In this document: piece after piece, positions 39,774 to 51,600 of the stretch | Layout of the letters: each line of letters begins with the position of its first letter | Numbering within the stretch: the first letter of the stretch is position 1 | Source of the DNA: an uncultured Kiritimatiellota bacterium | GTDB lineage: Bacteria; Verrucomicrobiota; Kiritimatiellia; RFP12; UBA1067 | Length of the DNA stretch: 64,000 nt | Direction of reading: 5' to 3' | Assembly: GCA_934635385.1 (NCBI GenBank) | Contig: CAKTZI010000020.1 | Span: 1-64,000, forward strand | Translations under genes and position numbers: made by a program | Notes under the pieces: model-generated | The model's database searches: none | Told to the model about the DNA's origin: nothing | Seen by the model: the letters and a program-made list of their open reading frames with translations, nothing else

Positions 39774-42494
39774 TTAGAGGCCGTGTCGTCCGAAGCCCGT
39801 GACCGCTTTTCGCAGGATTCCGAGCGCCGCCGGGACAAGTGCGGAGGCGACGAAAAGCACCGCCCAGTCCGCCGGGCGCAGGGGCACGACGTCGAAGAGC
39901 CGCCCGCCGAACGTGACGAGCGCGGCCTGTCCGAGAAGGATCAGCAGGGCGACGCCCACGAAGACGCGGCAGCCCGCGAAGTCGAGCGGCGCGCCGCCGC
40001 CGAACGTCCGCACCCGGAAGACGTTCCAGAACTGCAGCAGCACGAAGAAGGTGAAGAAGACCGTCAGCTCGTAGGTACTCAGTCCTGTCGCGGCGACGGA
40101 GGGCGGCAGCAGCAGCGCCCGGATCTCGTGGCCCCGGAGGAAGGCGAGCGCGCCGAGCAGGATGGCCGTGAAGAGCGTCCCCGTCAGCACGAGGTCGATG
40201 CACATCGCGCGCGAGACGATGAACGCCCCGCGCGGGCGCGGACGCTCGCGGAGGACGGCCTCGGACGGCGGCAGCGACGCCATCGCCATCGCCGCGAACG
40301 TGTCCATGATGAGGTTCACCCAGAGCATCTGCGTGACGGAGAGCGGCGACTTCGTGCCGACGAACGCGCCGACGAGCACCGTCAGGCAGGCGACGACGTT
40401 CACGGTCGTCTGGAAGAGGATGAAGCGCTGGATGTTGCGGTAGAGCGAGCGTCCCCAGACGACGGCGCGGACAATCGAGGCGAAGGAGTCGTCGAGGATC
40501 GTGACGTCCGACGCCTCCTTGGCGACGCTCGTGCCGTCGCCCATCGAGAGCCCGACGTGGGCGGCCTTGAGGGCGGGCGCGTCGTTTGTGCCGTCGCCCG
40601 TGACGGCGACGACCTCGCCGGCGCGGCGCAAGGCCTCGACGAGCCGCTTCTTGTCCAGCGGACGCGCCCGCGCGATGATCTTGAGCCGTCCGACGCGGCG
40701 GTCGAGCGCGGCATCGTCGAGCGCGGCGAATTCAGGCCCGGTGATGAGAGCGTCGTCGCCGTCGGCATCCGTCCAGAGCCCGATCTGGCGGGCGATCTCG
40801 CGGGCCGTGGCGGGCGTGTCGCCCGTGACGACCTTCACGGCGATGCCGGCGCCGAGGCAGTCCGCGATCGCCTTCGGCACGTCCGGGCGCACGGGGTCGG
40901 CGATGCCCACGAGGCCGAGGAACGCGAGCGGACCCCGGAGGCCGGAGAGCCCGTCGGCGGAAATCGGGCTCTCGCCGTCCGCCAGCTCCCGCCAGGCAAA
41001 CCCCAGCGTCCGCAAGGCCCGGCCCTGGCAGTCGAGCAGCCGCGCGCGCACGGCGGCGTCCGACGCCGCGTCCGCCCCGCAGAAGCCAAGCACGATCTCC
41101 GGCGCGCCCTTCACGTAGAGGACGCGGCGGCCCGGACGCGCGGCGGACGCCACGACGCTGGCCATGTACTTGCGCTCCGTGCAGAACGGCAGCTCGGCCT
41201 CGTGCGGCGCCCGGGCGCGGAGCGCCCGGCAGTCGAGGCCCTGCCCGTGAAGCCAGAGGAGGAGCGCGCCCTCGGTCGGGTTCCCGAGCGGTTCGGGCGC
41301 GGACGGATCCGAGAGGTCGAGGGTCGCCGTCGCGTTCGCCGCCACGCCTTCGCAGACGAGCGCGCCGAGCGTCCCCGGCTCCGCCGAGAGGCGGACGCCC
41401 GCCTCCAGCCCGTCGAAGTGCGCCTCCTGCACGCGCATGCGGTTCTGGGTCAGCGTGCCCGTCTTGTCCGTGCAGATCACGGTCGCCGCGCCCATCGTCT
41501 CGCAGGCGTGGAGGCGGCGGACGAGGAGCTTGGCCCTGAACATCCGCCGCATGCTGTAGGCGAGGCTCAGCGTGACGGCCATCGGCAGGCCCTCCGGCAC
41601 CGAGACGACGACGAGCGTGACGGCCAGCATGAGCGACTGCAGGAGGTAGGCGAACAGGTGCGCGGGCGCGGTCGCCTGCCAGACGGCGAGGGGATCCGTC
41701 CCGAAGAAGGCGGCCAGGCGGCCGACAATGACGAGCGCGGCCAGGACGTAGCTGACGCGGGAGATCGCGCGGGCGAGGCCGGCGAGCTGCTCGTCCAGCG
41801 GCGTCTTCACGGAGTCGTCGATGCGGGCGGCCGCGAAGACCCGGCCGTTCTCCGTGCCGTCGCCGACGGCCGTCACGCGCATCGTGCCGTGGCCCTCCAT
41901 CACCTTCGTGCCGCGCAGGACGCGGTTCGAGGGAAACGTCGCCTCCGCGTCGAAGGCGCGCGGATCCGTCGTCTTGCGGCAGGCCGGCTCGCCCGTGAGG
42001 GACGACTCGTCCACGCTCAGGGCGACGGCCTCCAGCAGGTCGCCGTCCGCCGGGACCTCGCACCCGGTCGCGAGCGTGACGACATCGCCGACGACGACAT
42101 CCCGGCGCGGGACGCGGCACGGGCCGCCGGCGCGGACGACGTCGACCGGCTCGTCGTCGCTGACCTGGTTGAGGATGTCGAACGCCCGCTCCGCGCGCGT
42201 CTCGAAGAGGAAGGAGAGCCCCGTCGCGAGAAGGACGGCCGCGAAGATGCCGCCCGGCTCGAAGAAGACCGCCCAGCCCGCGCCCAGGGCCAGCCGCTCG
42301 TAGAGCGCGATGCCGGCGGACAGCGCGCCCGCGACGAGCAGGATGACGATCAGCGGATCGCCAAGGCGCGCAAGGAACTTCCGCCACAGCGGCTCGCGCG
42401 AGGGCGGCGTGAGGACGTTCGTCCCGTGTTCCGCGCGGCTGCGCGCGACTTCGGCCTCCGTGAGGCCCTTTGCTGCATCTGTCTTCTCGTTCAT
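39774..42494 (-). CDS. Cation-transporting P-type ATPase, Ca2+/PMCA-like
   Basis: 906 residues, start ATG 42494. N-terminal actuator with VDESSLTGEPAC; phosphorylation site D343 in CTDKTGTLTQNRM; VTGDGTNDAPALKAA hinge; membrane motif VVSVPEGLPMAV (M4), matching type IIA/IIB Ca2+ pumps; C-terminal cation-ATPase helices. Probably exports Ca2+ or Mn2+ at the cytoplasmic membrane. The -10 box is nine bases from the ATG. Confidence 0.92.
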   Translation of the reverse strand: MNEKTDAAKGLTEAEVARSRAEHGTNVLTPPSREPLWRKFLARLGDPLIVILLVAGALSAGIALYERLALGAGWAVFFEPGGIFAAVLLATGLSFLFETRAERAFDILNQVSDDEPVDVVRAGGPCRVPRRDVVVGDVVTLATGCEVPADGDLLEAVALSVDESSLTGEPACRKTTDPRAFDAEATFPSNRVLRGTKVMEGHGTMRVTAVGDGTENGRVFAAARIDDSVKTPLDEQLAGLARAISRVSYVLAALVIVGRLAAFFGTDPLAVWQATAPAHLFAYLLQSLMLAVTLVVVSVPEGLPMAVTLSLAYSMRRMFRAKLLVRRLHACETMGAATVICTDKTGTLTQNRMRVQEAHFDGLEAGVRLSAEPGTLGALVCEGVAANATATLDLSDPSAPEPLGNPTEGALLLWLHGQGLDCRALRARAPHEAELPFCTERKYMASVVASAARPGRRVLYVKGAPEIVLGFCGADAASDAAVRARLLDCQGRALRTLGFAWRELADGESPISADGLSGLRGPLAFLGLVGIADPVRPDVPKAIADCLGAGIAVKVVTGDTPATAREIARQIGLWTDADGDDALITGPEFAALDDAALDRRVGRLKIIARARPLDKKRLVEALRRAGEVVAVTGDGTNDAPALKAAHVGLSMGDGTSVAKEASDVTILDDSFASIVRAVVWGRSLYRNIQRFILFQTTVNVVACLTVLVGAFVGTKSPLSVTQMLWVNLIMDTFAAMAMASLPPSEAVLRERPRPRGAFIVSRAMCIDLVLTGTLFTAILLGALAFLRGHEIRALLLPPSVAATGLSTYELTVFFTFFVLLQFWNVFRVRTFGGGAPLDFAGCRVFVGVALLILLGQAALVTFGGRLFDVVPLRPADWAVLFVASALVPAALGILRKAVTGFGRHGL

Positions 42495-42503
42495 GGAAGA
42501 GTT

Positions 42504-42509
42504 ATTATA
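42504..42509 (-). promoter_or_regulatory. P-ATPase -10 box, leaderless promoter
   Basis: CTTTTGGTATAAT on the minus strand, nine bases before ATG 42494. Confidence 0.65.
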
Positions 42510-42540
42510 CCAAAAGGGATGATTTGGCGCAAATCTGACT

Positions 42541-42669
42541 AAATAAACGATTTTTGACATATTTCAATAACATATAGCCACAATAACCGCATAAAGGGAT
42601 GATAGGGATTTGTTAGAATAAATCCCATATCACCCAAATATGCCCATGTTTCTTGTGACTTTCTTGCGA
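42541..42669. other. AT-rich junction before the phage-like block
   Basis: Much lower GC than either side. GGGATTT (42608-42614) and AAATCCC (42623-42629) form a hairpin inside a longer imperfect stem. It follows the TAG stop of the giant gene on the minus strand, so it could be its terminator, and it may mark an element edge. No repeat matching an attachment core was found. Confidence 0.5.
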
Positions 42670-45600
42670 CTATTTGCGCCTTTCCGCGCGGATTTTCTCA
42701 ATCAGTTTTGCCTTGCCGCGCTCGATGTCGGAGAGCAATGAGGCATCGACTTCATGGCCCTCCTTCTCGTCCCTCATCGCCCTTGCCTCGTCCCTGCGGA
42801 TCTGCGCAATGTCGGCGGCGATGTCCTCGCGCACGCCCTCGCGCATGAGCGGATTTTCGGCAACGATGCTGTCGAGCAGAAGCCTCCTGTTCTGTTCGTC
42901 GAGAAGCTCGTCTTTCTCGATGGCGTCGTATTCTCTCTTGGAGTCCAGGAATCGATTGGAGAGAATGGCGTAATCGTCTTTGCGGTACGTCCCCTTGCCG
43001 ATGCCGAACATCGTCAGCCCCGCGCCGAGGAATGCCGTAGCCCACGCACGGTCTTCAATGCCGTTCTCGTAGATGGAATGCCCCGCATCGCGGAGCGAGA
43101 TCGGCGCAAACGACAGCAACAGTTCGGCCGCGCCGTAGTCCTGCCCTGTGTAGTCCTTCCCGGACAGTGCGGAGAAAGCATTGCTCACGAGCGGCGTGAG
43201 ACGGCCCTTTGCGAAATGGGCAACCTCTCCGAACATGTCGCGCACTTTGGCCTGTTTCCCAGTAGCAGTCTCGTATGCGCCCGTCACAAGTCGGTTGCCG
43301 AGGCGCAGAAACGCCACGGAGCCGCCCGTGAGGTCAAGCTGCGTGTGCCGTATGCGTGGTGCAACGAGCATTTGCAGCCGTTTCACGGGGCCGGCATGGG
43401 CGAATTCGTCCTTCTGGTCGTCGGTCGCGAACAATGCCGTGAGCAGAGAGCCAAGTAGAATCGCGCCAAGATTCGAGCGCACGAATTCGCCGAGCCCAAT
43501 CCTCGACATTGTAAGACGTTCCTTGAACGTACCCGAACCGTCCTCTTCCGCACTTGCCGTCCACGAATGCCATACCTGATACCCGATGAGCCGCTTCAAC
43601 TGCGAATCGACAAGGCCAGGAGCCCAGAACACTTTGCCAAGTATGCGCCGGTTGTCCTTTGAGAGCGTGCCGGAACCGTTCATGACGTTTATCATGTCGC
43701 AAAGCATCTTCTTCTGGAATACGGTTGCCCCGCCGGGGAAGAGTTTCGGATCGTTGACGATCGTGGAATAGAGGCTTGCGGACACGGCGTTGATGTATGT
43801 CGCATAGAGCCGGTCAGAGTTCTCTATGGACGTGCCGTAGAACGGAATATCGGTAAAGCGGAGCGCCTTGCCGCCAATCGTAAACGGCTTGTCGATTGCG
43901 TCAAACAACTCCACGCGCTCGCCGCGACTGGTCGAATCGGAAACCTTCTTCCAACGAAGCCAGCCGTTGTCCACGGCCTCCTTCACGGAAGCGTCGGAGA
44001 GAAGATCGAGTTCTATGTTCTCCGCGTTGATCCTGCTCTTGAACGCCGAAATCGTCTTTGCGAAGTTCGCCGCAACGATTTTCGGATGCGCCATGAGGAT
44101 CGTACCCGTCTGGTTGCCTACCTGCGTGAAGTCGAGCGAAGCCGTAGCCATCTTCCACACGCCGTCCACGAAACGGTAGGCATCGCCCATGAAACGGACG
44201 AACTTGGGCTTGCGGGCATCCGCAGCTTCACGCCGCAAGTCGGCAAGCTTGCGGTGGGCCCTGTTCATCTGCTCGGCCATCGCCTCGTACCGCTTCTGCA
44301 TTTCCGGCGGCATGGGCGGCTGCGGCTTCTTCTGCGGGCGCAGGTCGCCACGGACAATGCGTTCGGCAAGACGCGCAATCGCCTTTTCGCGATTTGCCAT
44401 CTTGCGAGCGTTGTAGGCGGAAAGCTCTTCCGGCGTCAGGCCGAACTCGTACTTCGCCTTTTTGAGTTCGCGAATCTGGTTGCGCACCTCGGACAGCCTT
44501 TCTCGCAGAGCGTCAAGCGTGGGCGACTCGGCCCTTGGACGCCTTGCCTTCTTCGAGAAGTCGCCGGAACGCGCGCGGTCGAGATCGGCCAGCGCGTGTT
44601 CAAGTTCCCTGCCGAGAAGCCGTTCCGCAAGCTTCACGCGCTGCGCATCGGTCATCCCATGTTCAGTCCTGAAAAGCTCGTCATAGGTCTTCTGGAGTTC
44701 GTCCTTCCGCTTTCTCAGTTCGCGCAGTTCGATGTCCTCCATCACCGTGCGCTCTCGCCCGGGGATCTTCTCCCCCGTCTCGATTGCACGTTCAAGGTCT
44801 GCGATGCGGTTCTTCACGCGCGTCTTTGCGGATTCGAGGACGCCCTTCAGCCTCCGTGCGTCGCGTCCCGCATCCGGGACCTCCTTCTTGCGCTCCTGTA
44901 CCTGCTTCTGCAGGTTTCGCGTCGTGTCGGACGGCTCGTCGCGCACCATGCCCGTAAGGGGCGGCATGGTGTTATTCTCGTCCATCCAGTCCATCTGCCG
45001 CTTGAGGCGAGACTGGGAACGCAGGTCGTTCATGAGGCGCTGCGCCTCGTAGCGGGATTGCCGGAAGTTGTGGCCGAATCCCGTGAGCGCGTCGCGTACC
45101 TGATTCTCGTCCACGCCGTCCATGAACGGCGAGATGTCCTCCACGATTGCCTTGATGCACTCGTCTTCCGTGATGTCGGGATTCTCGAAGCAGTGGTATT
45201 CTCCGATTGCGCGGAGCCACTTGCCCCAAGCCGGGTACTGCTGATCGGAAAGTCCGACAAGTGTGCCGCCGACCTCCGCAGAGCCGACCTCGATCTGGGC
45301 AAGCGCGTCGTTGTAGTTCCGCATGACGCGCTTCACCTCGTCACCGGGATTGCGCTCCGCCACCTTGCGAATCCTGTCGCCTCGTTTGATCTGCTCGACA
45401 ATCTTCTCCGCCTGTGCCTTCAAACGTGCGGTGGCGAGATCCCTCCCCTCTTCGTCAAGCGTGGCAAATCCGTTGGCAATCTCCCGAATCTTCGCGTCCA
45501 TTTCAGGCGCGATCTTGTCGGCACCGCCGAGGATTGCGGCCACCTGTCCCGAAATGCCGGCATACGAGAAGTCCGTCTGGTCGATGAGTCCACGGTTCGA

Positions 45601-48600
45601 GCGCAGCCGACGGCCAGCCTCCGAAGAACTCCGCGTCAGCGCAAGCCCGGTCTCGTACATGAGCGACTTCGCCTGTGCGAGCTGGGACATGGCCTCGCCA
45701 TATTCGCGCGCGACCTTCTTCTGATTCTCGCCAAAGCCAGCGTCACGTTCGTCTTGGGGAATCGCATTGAACGCATCAAGCGTCTCTTTGAGTCCGTTCA
45801 CGACAGACTGCGCCGCGTTTACCGCCGCCTGGCGACGGCGGAACAGGACATTGAGCGCATTGTTCTCGTAATCCGCGATGTTGCGCGGGAACTTCGCCAC
45901 CGCACGGGAGAGTTTCTCCATGTAGGACGGATTCGACAAAAGGGCCTCTGCCTGTTCCCACGCCGTCTCGTCCGGCTTGCGGACATGCTTCGGCGGTTCC
46001 ATCCCTGCAGCCTTTAGGGCGGTTGCAATCTCGTCGTTCGTCATGCCGTACACCTCGCGCATGACCTGCTCCGTCGGTGTCTTGTCCTCCGCTTCGGAGT
46101 ATTTCTCCTCCGCTGGCGTAAGGTTCGGCGTGTCGAAGTCAACCTGTCCGACTGAAAGCGTATCGACGCTCGGATATTCGCCCTTGCTGTTCGGTTTCAG
46201 GTGCGGGCGCAAATCAGCGGTCTTCGTCGCGGCGTTCTTCGGGCGGGCAAAGTCCTCCGCGTCCATGAGCGGAATCAGTTCCCTGACGGTCGGCGCGGAA
46301 AAGCTCTTCGCGTCACTTTCACGACGTGCAACGTACTTCTGTCCGTTTCCGGACTTCGTGATGAGCCAGTTGCCGTATGCCGCCGCCTTGCGGTTCTCGA
46401 CCGCCTGAATGACGAGTGGCGTGATGGCCCGCTCCAGTTCCGCTTGGCGTGTGCGCAGCTTGACGAGTTCATCGCGCATCCCCTCGTAATCCTTCTGCAA
46501 CCTGTCGGCATCGGCGGACATCTTCTTCGCCTGCCTGTCCATGTCGGCCAGCGAGTTCTCGTAGGCTTTCGCAAAGTCGGGCGACACCGTCTCGAATATC
46601 TTGCCCTTGAACGCCGTCATTGCAGCCTGGGAGAAGTCGGGAAGGAAGCCGGAGTAGTTTATCTCACGCGCAACACCGATCATGGGGACGGCGATGTTGA
46701 ACTTCTCATCGCCCCACTTGTCGTAGGTCAACACAAGCTCAACGCCGTTGAAGTCGCCGAGGACGGTCTTGTCGTCGCGTCCGTAGCGGTCTTTCGTAAG
46801 TTGCTTCGCCATCTGGGCGGAGACATAATCCGCCATGTCCTTCACCTTCTCGATGGATCGGCCGTCCGGCGTGGAGAGGGCGAACGGCTTTCCCTCGTTC
46901 TTCTTGCGCCACTCCTTCACGCCCTCCTGTTCCCTTGCGAATTCCTCGCGGCGACGCGCCAGAATTCGGCTGTTCGCTTCCGCCCTGTCCTTGTTTCTCC
47001 GTGCGGACGAGAGGACGGATTCCGTGTTGAGTTCGAGCTTGTGGACGCGCTTCTTCACGTCGATGAGCTCCATGAGCGCCTTGTTTCCCGAAGCAAGGCC
47101 CATGAGCATGTCGCGATCCATCGCGCTTTCGTCCATGTCAATCTCACGGACGGAATCGTCACCGTGCATCACCTGGTCGATGAGCTTTGATTTCACGCCG
47201 ATCAGCTGGTGGTTCTTCGTCTCGTAGGAGCCGATGTTGGCGTTGCCCTTCGTGAGGTAGTAGAAAATCTGCCCTTCCTTGTAGGTGTTGCCGAAGCGGA
47301 TGATTCGTCCGATTGCCTGTTCGTCTTCGGACGGCTTCCATCCCGGATGCAGAAGGTGTATCGCCGCAAGCCGTTCCTGCACATTCGTCCCCTCGCCCAT
47401 CTTCGGGCGTGATCCGATGAGCACGCGGACTTCGCCACTCCTCACCTTCGCGAACAGGGCGCTCTTGTTCGCGTCCTTGTCGCCCTTTGACTTGTCGATG
47501 TCCTGTATGATGGCGATCTCGTCCCTCGGTATTCCAGCCGTCACAAGCAGGCTGCGGATTTCCTCGTTGAGGTTATACGCACCTCTCGCATAAGGCATAT
47601 CCTGACCGCCCGTAATGTGTGCGGCTATGTACTCGTCCGTGCCACCACTGGCGCGATTGAAGATGTCCGTGAAGACAAGTTGCGCACCACGCTCCGCCAC
47701 CGTCTCGTCGTACACCTTCTTGATTTCGGACACGGCGCGGATGATCTTGTTGCCTCCGTCCTCAAAACCAAGCAGCCGTGGCGTGAGGCAGGCGTTCTTC
47801 GCGATTCGTGTCAACGTCAGATACTTGTTGCGCTCCTCGCGGCTCGGTGGAGTTGCCGCCTCATGCGCCACCATTTCCATGATGCGCTCCTGTGCAGGCG
47901 ACATATCCACGTCAATCATGTGGTATTTCGGCTTTGGACGCGGAATGTCCAGCTGATCGGGGTTTACGATGTCCACGACGCTCCGAAGGAGTTTCATCAG
48001 TTCCGGGATGTTCACGAACGCCGAAACCTTTTCCTTCTCCTTTACCGTCTTGCCGTCAAGCGAGAATTCGCTTTCCGTTGTAATGCGCCCGAACGCATCC
48101 ACGAAATCGTCGAAGTGCTTCAGCCCCTGCTCTTCAAGTTTGTTGGGGGCAAGGTATTTCAGCATGACATACGCCTCGACTACGGGCGCGTTGGAGAGCG
48201 GCGTGCCCGTCGCGAACACGACACCTCGGTCACCGCCGTGCAGGGACTGGACGTACTGCGTCTTCATCTCCATGTCAACCGCCCGCTGGCTGTCGCCCTG
48301 CGAGAGTCCACCCGTGCGCCCCTGCCGCGTGGTGATCGGCATTCCCTTGAAATTGTGCGCCTCGTCCACGAAGAGCTGGTCCACGCCCAGTTCCTCGAAC
48401 GGCACGATCTGGCTGTCGTGGTTCTCCGCGTTCGCAAGCTGTTCAAGTTTCGCCTCCAGCCGTTCGAGTTTCTTCGTGGCCTGATCGACTGAAATCCTCT
48501 CCCCGGCTTCGCGCATCGCGGCGATTGCCTCGATGAGGTCTCTCCGCTGCGCCTCCATGAATTCCTTCTGATACTCGTCGGACATGGCGAGCTTCTTGGA

Positions 48601-51600
48601 GAACGTGGAATGCTTCACGACGATTGCGTCCCAGTCCCCGTTCGCCACCTGGGCGAAGAACGCCCGGCGGTTTTCCGGCTTTACGTCGGCCTCAGCCATT
48701 TTCAGGATGTTCGCGTTCGGAAACGCCTCCACAAACTCGTTCGTGAACTGCTCCAGCATGTGGTTCGGAACCACGTACATCGGCTTCTTGAACAGTCCCA
48801 AATGCCGTCCGAGAACGCCGATGGACTGCATTTCAAGCGTCTTGCCAGCGCCTACACAATGCGCAAGGCAGAGCGAACTGCCGCCGAGAACGCCACGGGC
48901 GATCACGTCGGACTGGTATTCGCGGCCCTTCTTCGGCTTCTTGGGGTCGCCGCCCTCGAAGAGCTTGCCCAGCGCCGCCTCGCTCATTCCTGCGGCGCGG
49001 AACGGGAGGATGTTGTTCGGCAACTTGATCTCCACCATGTCCGTCATGACCGCATTGTAGCGTTCGTACATCGGCTCCGCCCACCGCTCGCTTGCCTGGA
49101 TGAACTGCGAGAACGCATGGTGCAGCTTCTCCGCCGCGAGCTTGTTCCCCTCGGTGCGCTTCTCGTTGAGATAGCGTTTCTTGTCGATGGGATCGGTCTC
49201 GTAGTGGTTCATCGAGCCGTGGTTCAGGACGCGGCTAACGAACTCCTGCGGCGACCAGCTCGTTTCGCCCCACGGGTCTTCGTTCATGATGCGCCCGAAC
49301 TCGACATTCCACTGCCCCGTCACCTCGTTCCTGCCCAGCATGATGTGCATGGACTCGGAACCGAATGCGTCGCGCAGGAAATCCTTCATGCAGTCCGTAT
49401 CGACCCATGTCGCGCCGAACTTGATTTCCGCATCCTCCAGCCGCACCATCGGCGGCTGCACCTTTTCAAGCGCCTCAACGTTCGCGCGGTAGGATTCTTC
49501 GCCCGCCTCGACGGCGGCACGCGCCGCCGCAAGCTTCGCGCGGACGCGCCCGGAGAGGTATTCCCACGACGGTTCGAGAAGCCCCGTCTGCGGATTCTCG
49601 AAAGCGTCGCCGCCCTCTTTCAGTTTTCTGACGGCTTCCTCGTCACCCACGCCCAGCAGTTCCGCGATTCGCGGCACGTTGATTGCGCCGGACTCCGAAT
49701 AGGAGATTACGAGCGCGTCCTTCGGCGTGTCGGCCTTCGTCGCCCGCTGTCCGCGAGAGATGACGCGCTTCGTGAAGATGTCGGACTTCACCACTTTGGG
49801 CTTTCCGCTTTCGTCCTTCACGATTCGCTCAAGGGCAAGCAGCCTGTTCCCGTCCGCCTTGTCGAGAAGCACGAACGGCGAAATCCACTTGTCGTGAAGT
49901 GTTCCGTTTGCCTTCACGAAGGTGTCGTAAGCCTCGTTCAGCTTCGCCTGAAGCGGGGCAAGATCGGTTTCCACGGAGTCATTGTCCGTCATCTGCGCAT
50001 CGATCACGTCCCGCATGGCCTTCCGAAGCGAAAGCAGCCCGCCCATGATCCTGTCCGGGGTTCGCCCGCGCTTTTTGAGTTCCTTGGAGAGCGAACGGTC
50101 GTTCGGGAAGACAATCGGCTCCAGCATCTCGCCGCTCTTGATGAACGGCTTGCCGTCCTTCATCGTGACGCTGCCCTGTCGCAGTCCCTCTGCGTCGTAG
50201 ACCGGCGTGTGGTCTTGGCGCTCCGCGACCGCCGCGCTCTTCAGGAGCGCGTCCTTGTCGATGCCGTCCAGCGCACGGCCGATGGCCTTGCCTATCTCAG
50301 ACGACAGGTCGCCCGGCAGCACGTCGGGCATGGAGTACTTCAGAATCGGCCCGAACTGGCCGCTCGCAATCTCCATCGTGCCGACAACCTGCTCCGGGTG
50401 GTCTTGGAAGTAGCCGTTGTATGTCAGCGGCTTCTCGATCCGGCCTTTGCGGCGCACCCATTCTTCAGTCTTGCCGTATTCCACGCCCTTCTCAAACGCC
50501 GCGTTGTCGGGACGGCCCTGCACCTTCTGGACGATCACGAGGTCGCTTGCGACATCCGTTCCCGCGTTTTCGGAGAAGAACCCGTTGGGGAGGCGCACAG
50601 CACCGACAATCTGCCCACCGTGCTCCGTGAGGAACTGGCGGAGAATCGGGCTTGTCTTGTCGAGTGTGCCCGTCGATGTCAGGAACGCCATCACGCCGCC
50701 CGGCCGCAGCTTGGCAAGCGTCTTGGCGAAGAAGTAGTCGTGGATCTTGAACATCCTGGACGACAGCGAACGGTCGTTGATCGGTACGTCCGCATACGGC
50801 ACGTTGTCGATCGCGAAGTCGAAGAACCCGTCGGGGAACTTCGTTTCCTCGAACCCGCCGATGTTCACGCGCTGGTTCGGGAAGAGGGCCTTGAGCATTT
50901 CGCCCGTCAGGACATCCTTCTCCACGAACTGCCAGCTGACCGGCTTCTCGTATTCGCCGGCCGCGCTCGCGAAGTTGCCCGTTCCGGCGGACGGGCCGAG
51001 GAACCGCCCGCCTTTCACGCCGAGGCGGCGAAGGTTCTCATGCAGCGCCCGGACGAAGTAGACTGGCGTGTAGAACGCCGTCGAGGCGGAAGCCTTTGCC
51101 GACTCGTATTCCTTGTCGTTGAGAAGCTGCCGAAGTTCCCTGTGAAGGCCGTACGCGCCCTGGCTGATTCCGTACCTGCGGAGAACGCCGGGTACGCGCT
51201 CCGGCTCGCCCGCACGTTCAAGGGCATATGCGCTTTCAAGCCCATACCCGAACATGTCCTCGCGCAATCCGCCCCATCCGACGAACTTGGCGAGCGTGGC
51301 CTGCTCTTCCGGGGTCGCCGCGTAGTCCCGCGCTTTCAGGTCGCGGATGAGCCTTATCGCGTCGAGATTGTTGCGGACGCGCTGTGCCGTCTTCTTTTCG
51401 AGGATCGCGTCCTCGACCGATTTCGTCATGACGAAATCGCGGCGCGTGGGATTCGGCTTTGTCGCGTCTGCGGCCTTGGCGGCACGCTTCTTTACGTGCG
51501 ATACTCCGCCCTGATTCCCATCTCCTGCGCGATCTCGCCCAGTCTCGCGTTCGCCATCCTCGGATACCGAGCGATTTCCGACGGGGCCATTTCCTTCAGC